From: Chytridium lagenaria | Taxonomy: Eukaryota > Chytridiomycota > Chytridiomycetes > Chytridiales > Chytridiaceae | Length of the DNA: 64,000 nucleotides | Assembly: GCA_025449115.1 (NCBI GenBank) | Contig: JAHLKC010000014.1 | Span: forward strand, 62,001 to 126,000 | Direction: 5' to 3' | Shown: one piece after another, positions 47,186 through 60,850 of the stretch | How the letters are laid out: every line of letters begins with the position of its first letter | Position numbering within the stretch: position 1 is the first letter of the stretch | The notes under the pieces: model-generated | Database searches by the model: none | Told to the model about the DNA's origin: nothing | The model's input: only the letters and a program-made list of their open reading frames with translations | Program-made: the position numbers and the translations under genes

Positions 47186-49196
47186 ATGACCGACATTGAA
47201 GATCTAAAGTCCTCCTCCTCATCTTGCACCAACTGTCCACGTAAAAATGCTGGAGCTACCTGCACTTCCTCTGAATCAGCATGCAAAACCGCAGCATCTC
47301 CTATATCAACATTATCCTCTTCTGATACTACCATCGTCGCATCCAAGAACGCTTTTCATGTTGCCGCCAAGCATTTACCGGGAACTGTCTATGACGTAGT
47401 GATCATTGGAGCGGGGGTCGTCGGTTGCTCCATTGCCAGAGAACTCTCCAAGTACAACCTTAAAACGATAGTTCTTGAAAAGGCTGATGACGTTGCGGCT
47501 GGCGCGTCGAAAGCAAACAGTGGCATGTAAGTGAAATATGACACCTTTGTTTTTTGCATCTTTTACGCGCGCATGCATTTTGTTCATAATTTTTGTTTAA
47601 AGCGTACATGGAGGTTACGATGAAAGACATGGCACCCTCAAGTCCCGCGTGGCTCACAAGGGCAACTCCATGTTTAAAAAACTCAACGAGGAACTTAACT
47701 TTGGCTTTCGCGTCACTGGGTCACTCGTTCTGGCGTTTTCGCAAGATGAAATTCCGTTGCTTCACAAGCTACTTGACAACGGAATCAAGAATGGTAATGT
47801 GTGAAGTCAATCTTATGTTTTGTTTGTTTGATTTTCTCTACTCGTTGCCTTTTACTAATTTTTGAGTGTAGGAGTTCAACATTTACGGATTTTGAATCGG
47901 GAGGAGATTATCGCAAAAGAACCTCATATCAACAAAAATGTTGTCGCCGCTCTCTTTTGCCCACACACAGGTGAAGATTCTATCTCTATACTGCTCCCTT
48001 TCATGTTAGACTTACTCCCACTGTCTTTTTGTCTAGGAATCACCTCCCCCTATGAGTACACAATTGCTCTAGCAGAAAACGCTATCACGAATGGCGTAGA
48101 ATTTCAGTTACGCCATGAAGTCACTGACATTCAGCGTCTTAGCATCGATCTTTTAAGTCCCGATGGAAGGTATATCGTCAGAGCAGGTCTAGATGAGGTG
48201 ATCAAGACCAATTCGTGATCAACGCCGCAGGACTTTACTCGGACAAGGTAAGGGTACACTTTTAAATTCATTTTCGTGGTTGTAAGCGATATCATATTCA
48301 TATCTTATCTTTGACACCAAAATAAAGATTGCCTCTATGGTTGGTGCCGCGGACTTCCGCATCCTCCCTCGCAAAGGCGAATACGTCATCCTCGACAAAA
48401 GCCAAGGGAAACTCGCCAAGCACGTCCTCTTCCCTGTCCCCAATGAAACCAAAGGCAAAGGCATCCTTGTTTCTCAAACTTTCCATGGTAACCTCCTTCT
48501 TGGCCCAACATCACGTGATACATCCGAATCTTCTCGCACAAACCTCCAAGTCCTCGAAGATATCCTCATCTCTGCTCGTCAATCCGTCCCCGACTTTGAC
48601 GTGCACAGAGCCATCACTTCTTACGCAGGACTGAGAGCGAAATGCGATCGTAAGGATTTCATCATCGAGGAGAGTAATCGTGCACCTGGTTTCGTGAACG
48701 TTGCTGGGATTGATTCGCCTGGCCTCACTTCATCGCCTGCGGTCGCACTCTCCTCGTCGATATCCTTCGAGCGGCCGGTCTCTCCCTCCCCACCAACCCC
48801 CGTTTTAACCCTTACCGTGCCCCCATCATCATTCCTAAAACCGATTCCTACGAAGGCTTAGTCGACCATCCCAGTGGTGACCCTAAACTCAACATTATCT
48901 GTCGTTGCGAGACCGTCTCTGAAGCAGAAATCATTGATGCCGTCCACCGTCCACTTGGTGCGCATTCAACAGATGCAGTGAAGAAACGGACGCGTGCAGG
49001 GATGGGGTGGTGTCAAGGGAATTTCTGTGAACCGCGAGTGGCTGCGGTTGTTGCGAGAGAGCTCGGGATGCCAGTTGAGAAGGTGCCGAGGCGAGGGGTG
49101 GGGACGTCGTTGTTGCCACATCAGAGGTTGACGGAAGAGGATAGGGATCTTTTGGATGAGTTGTCGCATCCAAAAGGGATCAAGGCCAAGCTTTGA
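47186..49196 (+). CDS. FAD-dependent oxidoreductase with BFD-like [2Fe-2S] domain (GlpA/LhgO-like)
   Basis: Probable oxidation of glycerol 3-phosphate or a 2-hydroxy acid, by family. Exons 47186-47526, 47603-47793, 47872-47970, 48037-48247 and 48328-49196. A ~65-residue extension with [13 protein letters not shown] precedes the FAD fold: [55 protein letters not shown]-fold blocks continue: [60 protein letters not shown]. The C-terminal domain reads [19 protein letters not shown] then [19 protein letters not shown], with CxC and CQGNFC cysteines of a BFD-like iron-sulfur site. One-base slips near 48212 and 48745. Mitochondrial fungal Gut2 lacks this domain; the pattern is typical of bacteria. 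No mitochondrial presequence is obvious. Confidence 0.88.
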
Positions 49197-49605
49197 CGAG
49201 ATGTATTCCATTATCGGGTCATTTTTTTGTCTTATTAAATCGAGTAATTTGGCTTTATCAAACATCCATCGCACCGCTAAAGCTACTGCCATATCATACC
49301 GAGCTCCTGTTTATTAAATAAACTCCACGCACTAAAAACCTTCTCTTCTTCCCTTCCACACCCCTCCACCCCAAATACATAAATACAAAATACACATCCC
49401 GTTACAAGTCTGATGCAGCAACACTAAAACTGGTACGGTAAAAAACAGTGCCATTACATCAACGCCGTGTGATTGGCGTGGCAACTCGAGGATCTCGGCC
49501 ATTTGTCTGAACTGCGAAAGGTTGACCGCTTCCTCCAGCTGCTCCGACGGCGGTCGAGAAAGATTGACTTCTAACGAGTGGCGTTCGACCTAATTGGGAT
49601 AGTTG

Positions 49606-49638
<33 letters not shown>

Positions 49639-49880
49639 CGTGTTTGAACCAAAGGCGCCAAAAGACGGATATTCGACGCATCAGAAAAGATAGTAAAGTC
49701 GTATTGTGCGGATCCAACGGAAAGAATATGGACGAAATGTTGAAAAAAGACAAGAAAAGCACCTGGAACCGGAAATCTCGCTGTCACATCCGAGAGTCTC
49801 CTCACGGGCGAAACACCTCCCACCAGTCCCCGGTCTCGGCGTCCCAACTCCGACTCTCATGGCCTGAACTCCGCCTCCAC
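49197..49880. other. spacer between convergent genes, with long A-run
   Basis: Contains a 27-nt A-run (about 49608-49635). A minus-strand frame at 49440-49595 reads PPSEQLEEAVNLSQFRQMAE, which is protein-like and could be a further 3' exon of the RING gene; I could not connect it. Confidence 0.4.
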
Positions 49881-51624
49881 TCATTGACATCGGTCTCGCA
49901 TTTGTTCCAGGCTTCCACCTTCCCCTGCTCCTGCTGCTGTTGCTGCTGGCATACTCCCCGACGGATTGCCCCTACATCGCTCCCATACTGCTCCAAGATC
50001 TGCTGATGGGAAACTCTGAGACCGTCGAGGACTCGCCGCTCCTGATGACGACGACGACGAAGCCGCCATCATCCGTGGGGAGGGTTGCACACGTGGATCA
50101 ACGTCCATCATGCCGCCAAAAATTCGGGATGAATCGTTGGCGGGAGAACGATGCGGCTCGCATATGACGACCTGATGGGGTTTGGAGATGGAGGGGGTGG
50201 ATTTCTTGTGTTTTCCATCGCTGCGTTATAATATCCACCACTGTTTCGTTGTTGAGGTCTCCTCCCCCCATCATCAGCAGTAAGATCCATTACATCTTCA
50301 TGATGGCTTGCCCGCTGCTTCTGTTGTTGCTCGTGACGCGCATAGTATTCCTGCTGATACTGTGGATGATTATTCTGGACCGTCGATGGGCGTCTTGCTC
50401 GTTTCCGTGGCTAACTCCATATCCTCCAGCTACACCTTGAACTGAGGCTGGTCGTCGCGTCCCGTCCAAAGAGGAGCGGGGATCAGAAGTACTGGATTGG
50501 GTTGTCGGAGAACCGCCACCGTAAATTGCTTCCGTTGAACCGTTGCTGCCGCGAGAAGGGGGAATAGAGATTCGTGATGGACCCATGTTGGGGACGCTCA
50601 TTTCTCGAATGTGGTCTTGAGATAGTCTAAAAAAAGATATAAGCTGCTTGAAGGCGAGGTTGAGGATTTGCCTTGGTGATTGATAAACCTCCTTGACGCT
50701 GGATACGTTCAAAGTTTCTTTTTTTAAAAGCTCGTTTCGTGAACAAGAGTGCGATTGCTTTTCTCTCAAATTAAAACATTCTCTGAAGAATAAATAAAGG
50801 ATCAGAGTTTCAAGTCACGAAAGGTCCAGGTAAGAGAAAGAAGGAGCGTAAAGAGGACAAATATAAAACAAAGTTAAGAGAAGAGAGAAACTATGGTGCA
50901 AACATACGCCTTCGTTTCCTCTAGTGTGGGCTTAATCTGAGTCAAAAGTCCTGCTTGTGATTCAGATTTCTTCTTAAGCATCTGTATGAGCTTGATAGCG
51001 TTTGCATATTGAAACTTTAAAATGTTAAAATGTTGGTCAGATTGTAATATAGGGTGAACAACCTACTTTGTAAACCCTCACACCCTCTTCTAGTAAATTT
51101 ACTGCAGGAGCCACAATCCTCTCTACCTCTGGTGGCATCTTTCCGCATTTCAACAAAGTTCAGCTCACATAATGCACATCAACGACGAAAAGCAACACAA
51201 AGATATTTAACATACATCTGTCGATATCCGAACAACCGCTCCTTCCGACCCACATAACGGACACAGATGATTTGGAATTGTATCCCCTCGAAAACTTCCC
51301 CTCGACGTCTCTGCCAAACAAGGTAGACAAAACACGTGTCCACATTGTGTTATATACATGGGTCGAACAGGTCTCCGGGATATATTAGAATGCTGCCCAT
51401 GTGATAACGGAAGGTCATGATCGTACGAGTTGCATCTGTTTGAGCCATAGAGTCAGACTGCTGTATATTTAATACTTTCGTTCGAGGTTTGGAGTACATC
51501 AACGATGAAGCAAAACAAAATGCCCAAAAGCACACTTATTGCAATGCAGCCATTCTAGGTTTGCGTCGTAGGCCCCACCCTCATCATTGGCGTCAACGGC
51601 AGCGTCCCCAGGGGCTCCATTCAT
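49881..51624 (-). CDS. RING-finger protein, Zip3/RNF212/HEI10-like
   Basis: This family comprises SUMO/ubiquitin E3-like pro-crossover factors of meiosis; assignment is tentative. From ATG 51624: an acidic start (MNGAPGDAAVDANDEGGAYD), then NLEWLHCNKC, and after an intron YITQCGHVFCLPCLAETS and HLCPLCGSEGAVVRI, giving a C3HC4-like RING at the very N-terminus as in RNF212. A helical segment follows (PPEVERIVAPAVNLLEEGVR, QYANAIKLIQMLKKKSES, SPRQILNLAFKQLISFFRLS), then a Ser/Gly/Pro-rich tail with AHRRS. At least five exons. One frame change at about 50110 leads into a Ser/Ala-rich end; the stop at 49881 is provisional. The exact boundary after CNKC is unclear. Confidence 0.6.
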
Positions 51625-51893
51625 CGTTGTCCGCAGTTTGATATGCGAGCAACAAATTTCATACCTTGGACTGACAATTCCCACACTTTGCCCACGTCAC
51701 TGAGCCACCCAATAGTATTATGGTAATGTCTTCACTATTCAGGACATTTATTGCACGGACAAGGCGTGGACAAGGTGATTTCAATATGAGGTGATGGTAG
51801 AAGTATATATCGCTGAAAAGCGCCGATGAAAGGAAAAAATAGACACTCCAGCATTCCTTAAAAGTCAAAAGTTATCAAAGTCGTTCATTCCAT

Positions 51894-53838
51894 TTATCCC
51901 CTCTGCTGCAAAAAAAAATCCGCCAACGATTTTCCGGTCGACGCAAAAAATGCTGCCTCCATAGATTGCGCAGACAACGGCCCGGACGGCGCTATTCCAC
52001 CAAAGTTATTAGGGTCCCCATCCAGCGAATTTTTTTGCTCAACAGGCATAAGACTAATCTCTGCAGCGCGTGCAACCTGTGCACGTCTCATACCACTTCG
52101 AAGTGCGGCTCGACGGTGGTCAAGCGCTTTTGAAACCGTCGCTACTTGGTGGAGCATCAAATCCCTAAATTTCTTAGTAACAATGAAAGAAGTATGCTTA
52201 CCTGTATTGAGTGGCGTATGGGGGAAGATGTGGGATGGGTCTGGGTTCTTCTATACCGCCAAAAGATACCTTGCCGCCCAAATTATTCAGAACTTTTCGA
52301 TCGATCGAGTTGAAGGAAGGCATTGCCGTCAAGTTTGGTGGGCCAAAAGAATCTTGTCTTCCAAATGGTGCCATTGAACCAGGTGGTGCTGGTGGGTTCC
52401 TTTGAGCGCGTTTTCGGGCCATCTCCATGTTGTAAAGGAATTCTCTCTCAACTGGTGGAATATTTTTTTCGTTGAAGCATTCTGTTACAACAAAAAAATT
52501 TAGTAGATTAAAAGCAATACATCGGATCTAAATCAAACCTAGTGACTTGCTGGCTAATATAGATCTTTGTCGAAGTTTGAGAACGTTTTGATTTACTGGG
52601 TTCATGTTTATGTTGAGCATTGCCAAATCCTCACAGCAAACAAGGAGGTTTTTTATCTCCTAAATTTTGTTAGGAAAACCTTTACGATCATCGAAAGACT
52701 CACATCCCACTCTGAAATGTCATTATTGCTCAAGTCGATATCTTGAAGAATTCTTAAAGCGGTGAGAGGCGTCAGATCCTTGATACGATTCGACGTCGCG
52801 GTCATATGCTTGAGAGAGTTCTTTCGAGATCAAAGTCGTTAGCACCATTTTCTATGCTAAAGTCACTCACTCCGAGCGATTCCATAGACATGATATCGAA
52901 TTCAAGAGGTAAATTAGTCTTTTGATGATCAACATGAAGGGTCTCGAGACTAGGAAGAGCATGCAGTCCCGTAATCAAGCTGAGCTTATTGCCACTCAGA
53001 TGCCTGGCGTTTTACGAGACAAAAGAAGAAAGGTTATCATTTTCAGTATTATGTCAATTACATATAAGGCACGTCTACAAAAAAACTTACAGATCTGTTA
53101 AACGATCCAATCCGCAGTCTAAGCCTTCGAGAACCTCAATCTGATTGTTTTGAAGATACAGCCGCGTAAGGTTTTTGCATGCCTCGAGTCCAGCGATTCG
53201 AGTGATTTTATTGTCATAAAGGTAGAGAACTAATTTCATATAAAGTGTTAATAATGAAATAGACCAGTAAACGAAATTCATGGCATTGACTTCTTCTTAC
53301 CAGAAAGGTTTCGGCACATCGATAAGTTCTCCATCATCTCAACCCCTTTGCCGACAATCGACATGTGGCTTGCCCTTTTCAGAAACGTCTCAATGGGCTC
53401 CCCCTTAATTCTCTTTTGAGTGAAACCCTGTTCAAGAACTTCCAGAGTCATTTGTAAGGGCACGGTCGAGATCTGCTTCTTTCCTGGAGGCGTCGCATGA
53501 GTTAAAGAATGCGAAGAATTGTTATGATGGAGTTGATGTGATTGATGGGAATGAATCGGGCTCATTGGCGGATGGTGCGTGTAAGTTGTACTGGAGAACG
53601 CTACCCCCGTAGATCCCGACGTTGTAGAAGCCAATGCATGGGCGCTTGATGAGGATTTCAAAGGCAGGTTTGTCGTTGCATTTGGTGGTGGTATTACTGT
53701 CAAATTGTTGGGTAAGGATCGAACGCGGTCCTTCGTGGGTGTGTAGGCAATAACGCCGTGCTGGAGAGACGGGAGATGATGTGGAGGCTGCATCTGGGCA
53801 TGCATGTGATGCTTCAGGTTGGGACCTGTCATGGGCAC
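51894..53838 (-). CDS. leucine-rich repeat protein resembling PPP1R42 (cilium/centrosome associated)
   Basis: PPP1R42 is an SDS22-like LRR protein of basal bodies and cilia; a flagellated zoospore would explain it here (inference). The N-terminal ~130 residues are His/Ser/Pro-rich; the conserved part starts MTLEVLEQGFTQKRIKGEP. Repeats: LYLYDNKITRIAGLEACKNL, TRLYLQNNQIEVLEGLDCGL, LSGNKLSLITGLHALPSLE, ATSNRIKDLTPLTALRILQ, DIDLSNNDISEWD, NINMNPVNQNVLKLRQRSIL, and a cap ECFNEKNIPPVEREFL. A Pro-rich linker (RAQRNPPAPPGSMAPFG) and a helical tail (ALDHRRAALRSGMRRAQVAR) end at the stop 51894. Seven short introns. It lies 270 bp from the RING gene, same strand, separate transcription likely. Confidence 0.75.
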
Positions 53839-54200
53839 ACCGTGAAGGCGAGTGTAAGATAAGCGTTGACACTTTTGGTCTGAAAATCCTGTTTTCGACG
53901 GATGGATGAGCCCTTTTACTAATTTAAGTGTCAGGCTTTAAACAAAGCGGTGTCCTTTCAACGAGCAAAAGAAATATTATGTGATGTCATTATTGCTTAT
54001 CTCGATAATCGCTATACTTCTGACTTGTTTTATTTTTCATTGCTCTCCCAGCTGGCTACTTTGATATGGAATAATGCTGCGCAAGGAGCCTAATTCCCTA
54101 CATTATCAAAGGCTGCGAGCGCGTGGAGGTGGGTTGACGATGATGTGTACCAACAACTACAGGATTAGTCAACCAAAAACCCGGTCCTAAACAAAATTCC
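53839..54200. promoter_or_regulatory. spacer: LRR-gene promoter and ThrE-gene 3' flank
   Basis: About 360 bp between two minus-strand genes. No structure recognised beyond the expected promoter of the LRR gene on its left side. Confidence 0.4.
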
Positions 54201-57198
54201 TTAAGGCTCCACAGCTGTTTCCATCTTCTTGACTTTGATGGGGAATATAACAGCATTGGCCATGTACAGTCCTATTGCTATGGACATTGCCCTTGTAATC
54301 ATTTCCATTCCAAACGTCGCCCCAGGAGTCCAATCGGAGGAGGACTGAAACAGGCCAAATGTGGATTGCACACCAACAGAGCCAGGAACTAGCCATGAGA
54401 TGCCTATGGAATTGTAAAACGTAATATTTAATAAAGTAAATGGACAGATTGTATCATGAGCTACTTAATACATACCTGCGAGGACAGAGGCAATAGCGAC
54501 ATCGTTCGAAAGTCTTGCCCAACAATTGGATATAATCCCAAGGACGAAGGCTGCTATCATGGAAGATATCTCCTGTAAAAAACAAACGGTAAGAATAAAA
54601 CAAAAAAATCTCCCCCTATCAACTTACAGGCGAGAAAAATGATCCAGCGGACAACGATACTACGAAAGCGCACAGCGAAGCGACGGTCATTGGAAGCCAC
54701 TGCCGTGTATTTGCATTAAGAGCGACGAGAACAGCAATATTCATCTAGCATACATTTTAGTATGGTCTATGATATATCATCACCTACCGGAATGAATGCT
54801 GCAATCCTCCATGGCTCTAAATGTTGAATACCTAGCTGAAAGTCTGGGCAGTGCTTGCGGGATGCAGACTGAATACCAAAATCGGCTAAGGGCATATTTA
54901 GACCGGACATCGTCCATATCGCCAACTTAGATCCCAATGTAAGGCCGTATCCCAGCTTCAAAGCCCTGATGAAGCTTTGAAAAATGCGAACCGATCCGGC
55001 AACTGTGTATTTTAAGTGAGACAATTATGCATGCACTTAAAAGTGAAGTATAACAAAGAACAAAAAACAGAATGCAAATATACCAGGGCTTGAAGAAAGT
55101 TCCAACATTCCAAGTGTAATGAGGGGACCAGGAAGGAGTTGAGCAAGCGATGCCAACGAGAAGGTTGAATAGCACGCAAAGACACCATAAAACAGGTAAT
55201 CCTTAGCATCTTGGTCCAATGGAATCAAAACGGACTCATGATTTGTCGCGTTATCAGGCAACACAGATAGAGGCCGCATAAGCATATCCACCACTGCTTG
55301 GTTTCCTGGCCACGCCCTTTCTGCAAAGCGCGCAATCATATCATTGCCACGAAGAGGGCTGTTAAAAAGTCGGAGGCTGATTGAAAGTCAGCCATTTCCG
55401 CGGCCATTGTCGCGACTCCAACAAAACTTCCAGAAGAGCTGCAAGAGTGGCATCCGCTAGCGAACCTCTGTAAATAAGCAAGGTTATCATGGCGGCCTGA
55501 ACCGCGAAAGCACATCCTCTGTAGACAGCACGACGTCGAAGACGGCGAGTGACAACGTGATCTAGATCTTCAAGTATTTTATCGATAGAGTCCACGTTTT
55601 GCGGGCAAGTTCGCTCCTTCGAAGATCCATTCGTATCTATACCGTCAGATGAGTTTATCCTTATTTTCTCTTCTGCGATCTCGATGTTCTTTTCATAGTT
55701 TTCAAAGGGTCGTGTATCAAATATTTTTTTTAGCAACTCGCCTCCCATAGCCATATCCCCATCGTCACTAGTACCTCCATACGGTATCTCCAGTTGACGC
55801 CTCGTTAAAATTGGTGAGTCAGGAAGTGAAATGCTCGGATGCAGCTTTATGTTAAAGGAAGGTCTCCGACTTTCTTCAATTGCCAATGCCGGCATAAACG
55901 CTGCCATCGACGGCCTCGAAGAGTTAACATATTCAAACACCTTTGGCACGTTTAAAGGCTGATGCAGTCCGGTGTCTGACTCATAGAGATATTGAGCAGA
56001 CGCTTGTGGTGACGTTTCTTGCAGATCGATGACAGGGATACGTGGTCCATTCTCAATGTTATTATCACCATCGCCTTTCTGGCTTTCTAGATATGCTGTC
56101 GCGAGAATAGATCCTGATCTTTGAAAATTATGTGGAGTATTAAAGCCCGCTGTCGAGGCGTGAGAAAATGCTCCATGCGGGCGCCGTCCATTGACTTCGA
56201 ATTGACTTAATGACCCAGTTGGAGGGAGAATATTTGACGAAAACTGCGCTTGTTTTCGAATAACAGCTGGTGATATATGTCCGAAGGTTGCAACACGTTC
56301 GCGGTCAACCATATGATCAAATGTTTCCTTTACAGTGCTTTCAGCTCGATGATCAAAAGGCAGATCGACTTTCCCATCCTTTCTATCTGTATCGCCAAAA
56401 GTCGCGGGTTCACGGCTAAGCCTTAGGTTCGCACAACGAACAGCAAGCTCGTCAACTTCTTGTAACTTTCCCATATTGAAGCCTCCGTTTGCTTCAAGAA
56501 AATGTGTTCGTGGAGGCTGAGATGAGGAACCGTCGCCTAGTGTGATGATGATAGCTGATGGCAGACAGAAAACCGCCGTAGGTACTCCTAAACCTTCTCC
56601 GGCCTCTGTAATCCGACGCTCTACTCGGTACAAAGGCGCACCATATCTGAGAAAAATGAACTTAGTGATAAGTTTTAAGACAGAATAAAACGAGAAACAG
56701 TTACGTACACAAGTAAGGCTCTAGCAAGTCCATATACCAGAGCTGACTGTTTTGAATCCGAAAGCTGCTTACCACACGGATCTCTTCCTTGCGAAGGCGT
56801 CCATGTTGACCTAGCCTTAAATGTCTGCGGAAGAAAGCCGCCTGTCAAAGCTGTTCGCGGATTGTAAGATAATGAAAGCATTACAATGTAACCCACCAGT
56901 CTGAAGAATTCGCCCTCCAAGAAAGTTTGATGCGCGTTTATCGCGAGAGCTCACACCGATGTCACCCGAGACGGATGAATGAATCGAAATGTCTTGGGAT
57001 AAGTAGTCAGTCGTAGTCAATAAAGCATGTTTCAAGTTTACCTGTCCACTGCCTGGATAAAGGCTTGTGCTTGAGGGTATTGCCAGAACGATGGTGTATT
57101 GACCGAGCCGTCTGCTTGTTTCTTGTAATCAACGAGTCACCTTTCGCATCATTTAACAGCTGGTCATCAACGAGCCTCTCATACTTGGTGGATGCCAT
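54201..57198 (-). CDS. ThrE/Prm10-like multi-pass membrane protein (threonine/serine exporter fold)
   Basis: ThrE exports threonine and serine in bacteria; fungal Prm10-like homologues have unknown substrates. From ATG 57198 (MASTKYERLVDDQLLNDAK) the N-terminus is hydrophilic. The first ThrE signature spans two exons: SALVYGLARALLVYG joined to APLYRVERRITEAGEGLGV then PTAVFCLPSAIIITLGDG and THFLEANGGFNMGKL. A ~250-residue hydrophilic loop (about 55650-56450) interrupts the domain before the membrane segments: VQAAMITLLIYRGSLADATL, WRIAAFIPVG, MNIAVLVALNANTRQW, TVASLCAFVVSLSAGSFFS, MIAAFVLGIISNCWARLS, GISWLVPGSVGVQ. The stop is at 54201-54203. An upstream in-frame extension to 57534 would add a hydrophobic N-terminal segment; I prefer the shorter start. 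Confidence 0.72.
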
Positions 57199-57601
57199 AG
57201 TTAACTTAATAGTGATAAGAACACCTGGATTTTTCGAAGGGTACAATGATGGACGTAGATCTCTCGTGTTTGCTGTAACAATGTATTCAGGCGGCTTCAA
57301 TCTATTATATTTCTGCTTTCGGGTATCATGATAAGGCGGCAGTGGATCAAAGTGTGAATGTGGGTGAATAGCAACAACAAAGCAATACAATAAAACACCG
57401 CAGAGTAAAAGCAAGTAAATCAGATAAAGAACGGGAAGGGAAAATGACTTATGGGAAAAGTGCGAGTAAAAGATTTGGTAAAAAACATTTTGAGTAAGAA
57501 GAGCTAGATGCGCCGAAATACAATATAGGGCCATGGCCCTTTCTTGATCCCAAGTACAAAGTCTTAGTTGTTGAGCAACGTCGAGGTTCTTTAGAGAATG
57601 T
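57199..57601. promoter_or_regulatory. spacer between ThrE-like and kinase genes
   Basis: The minus-strand frame stays open to 57534 and includes a hydrophobic stretch (LPVLYLIYLLLLCGVLLYCF). It is either a leader exon adding a membrane anchor to the ThrE-like protein or 5' untranslated sequence. Confidence 0.35.
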
Positions 57602-60001
<2,400 letters not shown>

Positions 60002-60850
60002 GATGAGTAAGGGGTAAAGGTGACGCCAGCACAGGTGAAGTCCAAAGAAACGGAGATCCTTTAAGTTTTAGTGCAAAGATCAAGTACGCGCCGAGCACGA
60101 GGGAGTGACGGCCAGCGATTTCGATGACGACGGTTCAATCTGAAAAACTAGTCTTATTTTTAATTCTATGACCTTTGCCTCAACTATTTTCCGTCGCAGA
60201 GTGGAACAATGCTACACATTATTGTTCTACCGCTTCGATGGCATTGTTCTCTGGTGCTTCGATGACCGTGATTGGGTTTTCACATTAACTAATCCTGTCC
60301 GATCCTAAAATCACGATAAGGAGCAGGTGATCTAGACATAAATATTCTCCACCTTTTCGGCCGCGTATTTCGGCGAAGAAATATGCTAAAAATGAACATT
60401 ATATCGTATTGCTTTAGCAGTTTGTTTCTGGACGTGTTGTGTTTTACTATGTTTATTTATTTATTTTGGTCTCTGCAGCTGCTGCTAGGTATACTGAAAC
60501 AAATATATGCAACCAATATAGGATTTGGGGACAACGTAGACAGCTGCTGCGTTTCCTATCTAATACATCTAAGCCAAAGACATTAGACTCAGCTACAACG
60601 TTGTATTGGCTTAAAATATATCTATCTGGCGCCTAAGGACGTCATATATAGTAATTAGTAATTATTTGAAAAGGGTTAAGCTAAATTGATTTGATTCGGT
60701 AACCAAAACAACGCGTATCGATGAATTGATTGGGCGTGTCTAAAGCCAGTCAGCACTTTTCAAAAACCGCGGTACATAGAAAAACTCCAAGCATTTAAGA
60801 GAGAGTATGTCTATGAATTTAGACGGCAGCTCACCATCTGCAGAGATACA
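60002..60850. promoter_or_regulatory. divergent promoter region, kinase and tyrosinase genes
   Basis: About 850 bp, AT-rich toward the tyrosinase side. No gene recognised. It must hold both promoters; I could not define a TATA box or motif with confidence. Confidence 0.5.
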
